Assembly: GCF_002288925.2 (NCBI RefSeq)
Contig: NW_022098001.1
Span: 15,624,181-15,688,180, forward strand
Reading direction: 5' to 3'
From: Delphinapterus leucas
Taxonomy: Eukaryota; Chordata; Mammalia; Artiodactyla; Monodontidae
Length of the DNA: 64,000 nucleotides
Shown here: positions 56,550 through 64,000 of the stretch, in pieces
How positions within the stretch are numbered: position 1 is the first letter of the stretch
How the letters are laid out: each line of letters opens with the position of its first letter
Program-made: the position numbers and the translations under genes
Notes under the pieces: generated by a model
What the model was told of the DNA's origin: nothing
Database searches by the model: none
The model's input: the letters and a program-made list of their open reading frames with translations, nothing else

Positions 56550-58497
56550 TTTCCTTAACTTACTGTGTTGGGGGTCTCCTTTTCACAAGCTTCAGGTTCA
56601 TAGTTCTTGTAGTTTTTGGTGTCTGCCCCCAGTGGGTTAAGTTGGTTCAGTGACTTGTGTAGGCTTCCTCGTGGAGGGGAGTGGTGACTGTGCTCCGGTA
56701 GGTGGGGCAGGATCTTGTCTTTCTGCTGGGAAGGGCTGCATCTGGTAGTGTGTTTTGGCATGTCTGTGGCCTTATTATGATTTTAGGCAGCCTCTCTGCT
56801 AATGGGTGGGGTTGTGTTCCTGTCTTGCTAGTTGTTTGCTATGGGACCTCCAGTACTGGAGCTTGTTTGGAGCTGACTCTTACTGTTGAGAAGGAGATCT
56901 CTGGGAGAGCTCTTGCTGACCGATATTACATGGGGCTGGGAGGTCTCTGGTGGCCCAATATCCTGAACTTGGCTCTCCCACCTCAGATGCTCAGGCCTGA
57001 CACCAGGCTGGAGCACCAAGACACAGTCAGCCACATGGCTCAGAAGAAAAGGGAGAAAAAAGAAAGAAAAAATATAAATAAAGAAAAAATAATTAGAGTA
57101 AAAAAATAAAAATATATTATTAAAATAAAAAAGTGATTAAAAAAAGAGAGCAACCAAACCAATAAACAAATCCACCAATGATGACAAGCACTAAAATCTA
57201 CACTAAGGTAAGCATAAAGATCAGGAACAAGTCAGCCACAGACAGCAAAGCCTAAGTCTACAGTGGCTCCCAAAGTCCACTGCCTCAATTTTGAGTTAAT
57301 TTGTTGCCTATTCAGGTATTCCACAGATTAAGGGTACCTCAAGTTGATTGTGCAGATTTAATTCACTGCTCCTGAGGCTGCACAGAGAGATTTCCCTTTC
57401 TCTTCTTTGTTCGTACAGCTCCTGGGGTTCGGCTTTGGTTTTGACACCCCCTCTGAGTTTAGGTTTCCCTCAGGCTTCTGTTCCCACCCAGACAGGACGG
57501 GGTTAAAACAGCAGCTGATAAGGGGGCTCTGGCTCACTCATGCCGGGGGGAGGGCAGGGTACGGTAGTTATAATTGGAATGCGGGGCAACCCTGCAGTGG
57601 CAGAGGCCGACGTTGCAACAGCCTGAGGCATGCTATGTGTTGTCTCGGGGAAGTTGTCCCTGGCTCACAGGACCCTTTCAGTGGCGGGCTGCATAGGCTT
57701 CCAGGACGGTGGAGATAGTGACCTGTGCTTGCACACAGGATTCTTTGTGGCTGCAGCAGCAGTGTTAGTGTTTCATGCCTGTCTCTGTGGTCTGAACTGA
57801 TAACCTCAGCTCACGCCTGTCTCTGGAGCTCATTTAGGCAGTGCTCTGCCTTCTGTGGATAGACAGGGAAGGAATCCCCTTTCCTCATGCACCCTGAAAC
57901 AATGGTCTCTTGCCTCTTAGGCAGGTCCAGAGTTTTTCCCAGACTCCCTCCCAGCTAGCTGTGGCGCACTAGCTCCCTTCAGGCTGTGTTCACACAGCCA
58001 ACCCCAGTACTCTCCCTGGGATCTGACCTCCGAAGCCAGAGCCTCAGCTCCCAGCACCACCCTGCCCTGGCCAGTGAGCAGACAAGCCTCTCGGGCTGGT
58101 GAGTGATGGTCGGCACTGATGCTCTGTTGCAGGAATCTCTCTGCTTTGCCCTCTGCACCCCTGTTGCTGTGCTCTCCTCCATGGCTCTGAAGCTTCCCCT
58201 TGCCCACCCCACGTCTCCTCCAGTGAAGGGGCTTCTTAGTGTGTGGAAACCTTTCCTCCTTCACAGCTCCCTCCCAGAGGTGCCGGTCCTGTCCCTATTC
58301 TTTTGTCTCTGTTTTTTCTTTTCTTTTTGCCCTACCCAGGTATGTGGGGATTTTCTTGGCTTTTGGGAAGTCTGAGGTCTTCTGCCAGTGTTCAGTAGGT
58401 GTTCTGTAGGAGTTGTTCCACATGTAGATGTATATTTAATGTATTTGTGGGGAGGAAGGTGATCTCCATGTCTTAGTTCTCTGCCATCTTGAAGGTC
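56550..58497 (-). promoter_or_regulatory. L1 e 5' UTR
   Basis: Homologous along its length to the L1 d 5' UTR, including the A-rich plus-strand tract (57040-57150) and the start motif CAAGATGG. Frames of 70-135 codons on both strands are by-products of composition. Confidence 0.82.
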
Positions 58498-58764
58498 TAC
58501 CTACTGTGATGATGGGTTGATATGCAGTTTCTCCAATTCCGAGAGAGAGGAATTACAGTACTATATGGTACTGTAATTCTTTGAAAGTGACAAACAGGCA
58601 ATGGCGATGGTGGTTCCTGCAGTCACTGTGAGCTGCGGGTGGGTCCGAGGGAAGCAAGGGCATCTCTGGGCGCATGGCTCGCATGGTGGCGGCCCTTTGG
58701 ATGCAGCCCAGCTGCACAGTGGCCTAGACCTTGGTGTGGCTGAGGGCTCCTTTCAGCATGGAGC
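58498..58764 (-). other. Non-L1 sequence at the 5' end of L1 e (candidate 5' transduction)
   Basis: Lies between the canonical L1 start and the right target-site duplication. It is absent at the 5' ends of L1 d and L1 f. It is moderately GC- and CpG-rich in its distal part ('gtggcggccc', 'gggcgcatggctcgcatgg'), contains a perfect 12-bp inverted repeat (58550-58579) and a minus-strand ATG in an excellent Kozak context. Its genomic source is unknown. Confidence 0.65.
58550..58579. repeat. Perfect inverted repeat, 12-bp arms, 6-nt loop
   Basis: GAATTACAGTAC, loop TATATG, GTACTGTAATTC. No similar structure is found at matching positions in the other L1 copies. Confidence 0.95.
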
Positions 58765-58778
58765 TAAACCATTACATT
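58765..58778 (+). repeat. Target-site duplication of L1 e, right copy
   Basis: TAAACCATTACATT, identical to 51157-51170. Confidence 0.92.
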
Positions 58779-58815
58779 TTGGGGCCTTTTGTTACAGAGC
58801 CTTAGATAACTAATA
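58779..58815 (+). mobile_element. MaLR/MLT1-like LTR, right part
   Basis: 3' end of the LTR begun at 50780: 'ttggggccttttgttac' and 'ccttagataactaatac'. Confidence 0.75.
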
Positions 58816-60494
58816 CAACATGGAAAACTTAAACACACAGGAATATTTCTATAATTCTCTTTGCTATAGAGGGAAATCTGGGAAAAGCTACATTTGCCTT
58901 GGAATTTTGTAAGGAGTAAAAAAATGAGATCAATAAAGTAATGATACAAATATTTAACAAATCTGACTGGCACAGACACCAACCAACCAGAAATTAGCCT
59001 TGTCACTGAGCATGGTGCTGAAAGCCAGGGCCGTGGTGCCAGACCCATGGTGCACTCTAGCTGCTGCCTTGTGGAGGGTGGCATGTGGTTCTGGCGGAAA
59101 GGGTAGGGCAACTTACAGGTACTTGTGGGGCTCAGAGAAGGGGTTAAATATCTACTGGGATGAGTACGTCTATGTTTAATATTCAGCATGCTCATATTAG
59201 TGCCTCTCTCCTGGATATCAGTCCTGGGCCAGTTCAAAGAAACTCATTTCAGATAGTATCATCTGAATCAGAAGGCACAGACCCTTTGGTGGAGGGAGTG
59301 GAAGGTGGGAATCCTTTTTTGTTCTTCCCTCTGACTTAACTGAGGAGACACTTACGGGTTCCAAGTTTCCAAAAGGCCAGAAGCAGCTGGATTTTCCATT
59401 TGCTTATCAGTAAGTCATCTATTACAAGCCCAAAGGTTTTAGAGAACATACCCTCCCACAGCTGGATGCCCAGGTTTTGCTCTGACGCCCTTTCTCCTGT
59501 ACTAGTGAATGTAATTCTACAGTGTGCAGGAGCCTGGGCAAGGCCGGCCTTTTAAACGTTCAGCTGCGTGCTTGAACTGGGAAAATCACAGCTGCTCCTT
59601 GCTTTTGATAATGCCAGGGAAATTGGTAAATAAATAAATAACTAGGACCCAGGGTTCATTTACTAAATAACCCAATATGTGCAAGCAAACTGCATCAGGC
59701 ACATCAAAGGAAAAGAAAAGCATAATTTAGTAATAACATGGTCTCCTGCAGCCTCCTGCTTAACTCAAGTGTTAAAAGAGGTAAATCAGGGGTTTTGAAG
59801 CACAATTTTATACTTAGTCTTCTTTTTCTTTTTTGCAGAAAGAGAACAGGATCTGGGGCTACTTCCTACGTTAGCAGGATCTGGCACAGTTTTCCTTCCT
59901 GTGAAAGGGGACACCTTTAAAAATAATTGTTACCAATTACTCTTTATTTACCCTTCAACTGGGGAATCTCCCCTCATGGAAGAAGCGTGCCAGTATTGAA
60001 CGTGTTTGCAAGTACTTGAGGGACTTCATATCCCCCGTGTCAGGGATTGGTTTTCAGTCTGGGTGTGGAAGAAACAGGGCAGAGCCCATGCCCTGACTGA
60101 GGAGGCTAATCTGTAAGGCAAAAGGAAAAAGGTAGTGTGCTTGGGGAGCAAGATAAATGCATTGTCTCCTGGGACACCTTCCAAACTGTCTGCCTCCCAG
60201 GGACATCCAAACCTTTGGCTGTCCAATATCAGGGAGGAGGCAGCATAGCGATGCCACTAGGAACACCCATGGCCAGCCTTTGTATTTCCATGTAATCAGC
60301 CATGGTTGGTGCAGTCATGTCCCTGTCACACTGGACTGCCCACTGCCCTCCAGCATCTCAGCCTCAGCCCCAGAGTTCCCCCTCCCTGGCTAGCCTTCCA
60401 GGGTGCATCACCCTCCAGCTCGGTGGCCTGATCCTTTGCTTGGTCCCCCTCGCTTAAAACTGGCTACACCCCTGGGCATCATTGTATGCACCCG
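58816..60494. other. No gene recognised
   Basis: Unique-looking sequence. A 157-codon minus frame (58764-59237) reaches into the LTR end and has no recognisable domain. A short (AAAT)n is near 59628. Confidence 0.45.
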
Positions 60495-60775
60495 CCTAAT
60501 GGAGATGCATGGGCTCCAGAGTCAGGCTGTCTGGGTTCAAATGTCAACCCTCCTACTTGTGAGCTGTATAATCTCAGGCGGATCACTTGACTTTGCTAAG
60601 CTTTGTTTTCCCATGATTAAAATGGAAATTTCTCCAAGCCTCAACTTTTTTCCTTAAGATGAGAATCAGTAATCCCTAACTTGTAGGGTTGTTGGGAGGA
60701 TTAAATGATATAGCATGTGTAAAATATTTCACATGCTGACCGGCTGCATAAGGGTGCCCTCAATAATTGACACTT
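60495..60775 (+). mobile_element. MIR SINE
   Basis: 'gcatgggctccagagtcaggctgtctgggttcaaatg', 'tgtgagctgtataatctcaggcggatcacttgac', 'cttgtagggttgttgggaggattaaatgatatagcatg' and 'ccctcaataattgac' give nearly full-length sense MIR. Confidence 0.75.
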
Positions 60776-60799
60776 ATGCATGTGATTTAATACTCCTCT

Positions 60800-60970
60800 A
60801 TACCACTGATATTTCTTTGACTATTAGATTGTTTTATCCTCTTAACCTCCCTCTTAGGTAAGTACCCTTGCACAAGAGGTGTTAAATAACTTGCCCGAGC
60901 TCATACATGGATAAAGAGAGGTTTGACTGTAGGTCTGAATCCAGAACCTGCTTCCAGATTCCCTTAAAAT
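60800..60970 (-). mobile_element. MIR-like fragment
   Basis: 'gttttatcctcttaacctccctcttaggtaagtaccc', 'gttaaataacttgcccgagctcatacatgg' and 'tctgaatccagaacctgct' follow antisense MIR. Confidence 0.55.
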
Positions 60971-62589
60971 GATGAATGATTTATTCTCTTTTACTCTACA
61001 TTTTGGCTAGGAGCTGATGAAGTGTTCACGCTTCAAATGGTGTACCCATACAACGGGATAAATTGAGAGAGTTGAGGAGTCAACACAGGTGTAATTAGGC
61101 GGATCATCTGCTGTTGATAGTGACTCGCCCAGATGTCAACAAAACAAGTTCCTAAATAGTGTGGATGTTGGTAGTAAACTTGAAAGCAAGCCATACCTTG
61201 GAAGATCAAGCATCACTGCTGATGGAAGGGAGCAATAGTGTAATTAATTCAACACATGGATAAATAGTGATTTACATTTAGATTTAGAATCTACTTAATA
61301 CCCATATTGGTTCAGGTGGAAATGTTGAACACGTCAACCAATTGGAGAAACCATGCCATAAGTATCATATCCATCAGGGGCTGAAAACCTATCCCCACCC
61401 CCTCCCACGTTCTCCTTCCTATCTACGGGCCAAAGGCGATGCTACACTTTCACCTTAGGGAAGTTCCCACTAAGTTTCATGTCCTCCACATGCCTTCTTG
61501 GTGATTTGGAGAAAAGAAAGTAAACTCATTGATTTTTTCTTAGGATACAACTGAGTGACTGCTCAAGGCATATGGCGACATCCTTGGCTTGTTCTCACAT
61601 GAGGGTAGTAGATTGGGCATCAGGAGGCTCCTCTGGGCAAGTTGCTCTTGACCTCAGTTTTGTGAAAGGAAAAATGAGGAACTCCAGAATTCAAAATCTC
61701 TTTCCTTTCTAGATTGTGCTGGGCCACAGAAGGAATGGGCCACCAACAAAGAATGAAGGAATAATAGAAGTGGAGAGTGCCTAAAGTAGAGCCTTTCTAA
61801 ACAAATGGGTCAACATTCAGAGTTAATAAAAGGTTGCTGCCAGATGAGAAGTTGCCTGGGACTGTTGTCATGTGTGCAACCCAGAAACATATAGATATTA
61901 CTTAGTCTTATTTTATTTGGCCTAAAGATAGTTTTAAAAATAATTGAATTTCATTTATAAATCAGGAGATTTCATATGAGAATCTAGATTTTTTTCTTTT
62001 GCTTGAAAAATAGGAAATTCTGGTGACAGTGGACCTGCATTTCCATGGACAATATTTAGTCAGGGCTGAGTGACAGCTAAATCCTTAGAGGCTGGGTTCC
62101 CCAGTTCCACCCAGTCCTGGGTAGGGCACTTATTTTGTCTCTTGGCTCTCAGAATTAGTTCATTTGCCACTCATCTTGGCAGTCACTTTATTGTTTTTCT
62201 TACACTCTATTGTTTTTTCTTATTCTCTATTATTTTATATTGCTCTTGTACTTGACCCATTTGTATTACTGCAAGCGTGTTAATATGTGATCTCTGCTTT
62301 AGATAAATACCAAATACATATCATTTGGCAGTTTAGAGTTGGCATAGCCAATTGGGAAGATCTATTCTACAAGGAAGGTTACTTACTTGGTCAACCCAAT
62401 CTGGATTCCAGAAAAGCGTTTCTAAATGCCTTTTGGGTTGTGATCCAGTTCAGCTAGCTCTCCTGAACACCTGAAAAGGGTTCTTTTAATTTTGGACTTT
62501 ATAAGGACAACTGTTTATAGGAGTAGAGGATACGAAACACAATACATGGAGTAGAATGCCCACAAGGTTCACCTGAATATTCACCTACG
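60971..62589. other. No gene recognised; one MIR-like core
   Basis: A/T-rich unique-looking sequence. At about 61635-61690, 'tgggcaagttgctcttgacctcagttttgtgaaagg' resembles a sense MIR core. Confidence 0.4.
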
Positions 62590-62835
62590 TGTAATTCCTA
62601 GCGTTGCTTCGTGCCTGGTGCTGCATTAAGCGCATCACATCTATCATCTCATTAATTCCTCATGACAGACCTGTGATAACTGATAATATTAATATTAGGT
62701 AGGACCCAATATTAGCCGGCATTTTATAGGTGAGGAAACTGAGGAACTGAGAGCACTAGTGGTCACCCACGTTACAAGCTGCCGAGTAGCAGAACCAGGG
62801 ATTCCAAGCCAGCAGCCTGACTCAAGAGCCCGCTT
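62590..62835 (-). mobile_element. MIR SINE
   Basis: 'cgtgcctggtgctgcattaagcgcatcacatctatcatctcattaattcctcatgacag', 'gcattttataggtgaggaaactgaggaactgagagc' and 'gagtagcagaaccagggattccaagcc' give antisense MIR. Confidence 0.7.
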
Positions 62836-63049
62836 CTTCAATCACCGCCTCCCCTGCCTTCCTATCTGCTGGGGAGGAGAGATCAGTAGCACTCCCCCTG
62901 TGCTATAAAGCACTTTGTACCCTGTGCTGCTCATGCTAATGGCTGGCTTGTTAGAAACGTAACCACTATGGCCCCCGTGTCCTGCCATGAGTGTGGAAGG
63001 CCTCAAACTCTGTTGCTAGGTCAGGAACTAGTGTCTTATTGTGATTAAA

Positions 63050-63290
63050 AACATCCTCTCAGGGCTTGGGTGGACTGGTATTTGAATCCTAGCTTTGTCA
63101 TTTAAGAGCTGTGTGATTTGGGGCTTGTTAATTAACCTCTCTGAATGTCAGTTTCACTCTTCAGAAAATAAGGACTAATGTAAATACCTACTCTGTAGTA
63201 TTATTTTGACGATAATTAAATAAGATGATAAAAAATCACTCAATATAATATCTGGGTGTATAGTAAATACTTAATTTGTGGTAATTTTAT
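63050..63290 (+). mobile_element. MIR SINE
   Basis: 'ggtatttgaatcctagctttgtcatttaagagctgtgtgatttggggcttgttaattaacctctctgaatgtcagtttc' and 'ataaggactaatgtaaatacctactctgtagtattattttgac' give sense MIR. Confidence 0.75.
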
Positions 63291-63373
63291 TTTAAATATG
63301 ATTAGGAGTAAATGGAAAACATTTGTGGGTCCCTTTACTAGCACCATCAGAGGAACCATTAAACCACATTTCT

Positions 63374-64000
63374 GGGGGGGACCTTGAAGATGGCGGAAGA
63401 GTAAGACGCGGAGATCGCCTTCCTCCCCACGGATACACCAGAAATACATCTACACGTGGAACAACTCCTACAGAACACCTACTGAAGGCTGGCAGAAGAC
63501 CTCAGACCTCCCAAAAGGCAAGAAACTCCCCACGTACCTGGGTAGGGCAAAAGAAAAAACAGAGACAAAAGAATAAGGACGGAACCTGCACCAGTGGGAG
63601 GGAGCTGTGAAGGAGGAAAAGTTTCCACACACTAGGAAGCCCCTCTGCGGGCAGAGACTGCGGGAGGCGGAGGGGGGAGCTTCGGTACCGCGGAGTAGTA
63701 CACAGCGACGGGTGCGGAGGGCAAAGCGGGGAGATTCCCGCACAGAGGATCGGTGCCGACCGGCACTCACCAGCCCGAGAGGCTTGTCTGCTCACACGCC
63801 GGAGCGGGTGGGGCTGCGAGCTGAGGCTCGGGTTTCGGTTTTGGACGGAGCGCAGGGAGAGGACTGGGGTTGGCGGCTTGAACATAGCCTGAAGGGGTTA
63901 GTGCACCACGACTAGCCGGGAGGGAGTTCGGGGAAAAGCCTGCACCTGCCGAAGAGGCAAGAGACTTTTTCTTCCCTCTTTGTTTCCTGGTGCGCGAGGC
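63374..64000 (+). mobile_element. L1 f: 5' end and 5' UTR of a young L1, cut by window end
   Basis: Starts with a G-run and 'accttgaagatggcggaag', then follows the L1 d and L1 e 5' UTRs base for base in outline but with CpG kept at many sites where they have TpG/CpA (for example 'agtaagacgcggagatcgcc' and 'ggtaccgcggag'). An AAGATGGCGG motif lies about 12-20 bases in, the place of the YY1 site in L1 promoters. No ORF is reached before the end of the window. The long frames at 63323-63915 on both strands are non-coding. Whether the element is full length and intact cannot be seen. Confidence 0.9.

Larger units (their letters stand above)
51171..58764 (-). mobile_element. L1 e: full-length L1 with extra 5' sequence
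   Basis: Minus orientation: an A-rich tail next to the left duplication, a 3' UTR, ORF2 (to 55601), ORF1 (55660-56549) and a 5' UTR to the canonical start at about 58497 ('ccttcaagatggc' on the minus strand). A further 267 bp follow up to the right duplication. A CHR SINE is nested in ORF2 at 54556-54764. Without the SINE and the extension the element is about 7.1 kb, like L1 d. Both ORFs are broken. Confidence 0.92.

Noticed and set aside
58550..58579. microRNA precursor (TACAGTACT resembles a miR-101 core)
   Set aside because: The stem is only 12 bp with a 6-nt loop, too short for a precursor hairpin, and flanking bases do not extend pairing.
63323..63915. Overlapping frames of 95-127 codons near the window end
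   Set aside because: They fall in the L1 f 5' UTR; CpG-rich composition makes stops rare on both strands.
1..64000. CRISPR arrays, operons, prophage or other prokaryotic systems
   Set aside because: The sequence is mammalian throughout; repeats are retrotransposons and microsatellites, and no spaced palindromic array is present.

Overview
This window is repeat-rich mammalian nuclear DNA, almost certainly from a cetacean (whale or dolphin). The main evidence is three copies of a tRNA-Glu-derived CHR-type SINE carrying the box-B-like core GGGTTCGTGCCCCGG, together with L1 elements whose 3' ends and ORF2 C-termini are of the cetartiodactyl type. Ancient mammal-wide repeats (L2, MIR, MER5, MLT1-like LTRs) are also present. 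I find no intact protein-coding gene, no functional RNA gene, no CRISPR array and nothing prokaryotic. Nearly all long open frames are pieces of decayed L1 ORF1/ORF2 or are antisense to L1.

Layout. Positions 1-6955 are old sequence: an MLT1-like LTR, L2 and MIR fragments, and one copy of a locally repeated segment. Positions 6956-23756 are a 16.8-kb nest of L1 insertions bounded by a perfect 16-bp direct repeat. It holds a 5'-truncated plus-strand L1 (called A, with a small L1 tail A2 inside it), two short minus-strand L1 tails (a and b), a full-length minus-strand L1 (c), and a second full-length minus-strand L1 (d) that splits c. Positions 23757-48878 are mostly non-L1 sequence with a CHR SINE, a decayed tRNA-Glu-like sequence, microsatellites, many L2/MIR/MER relics and one CpG-rich patch at 29.1-29.7 kb. 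A 400-N assembly gap lies at 48879-49278, inside an LTR/SINE area. Positions 51171-58764 are a third full-length minus-strand L1 (e), with a nested SINE and a perfect 14-bp target-site duplication inside an older LTR. Positions 58816-63373 are old sequence with MIRs. From 63374 to the end is the CpG-rich 5' UTR of a young plus-strand L1 (f), cut off by the window edge.

The most informative signals concern retrotransposition. L1 e carries about 267 bp of non-L1 sequence at its 5' end, inside its duplication, which looks like a 5' transduction. L1 d has a double poly(A) tail with a short unique insert, which looks like a 3' transduction. L1 c has a 5' UTR unrelated to those of d, e and f. L1 c and d share a stop at codon 33 of ORF2. 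The only candidate for host gene function is the CpG-rich patch near 29.2-29.7 kb, with a GC box, a TATA-like stretch and a small signal-peptide-like frame; this is weak. Repeat family names are from memory of consensus features and were not checked with a search.
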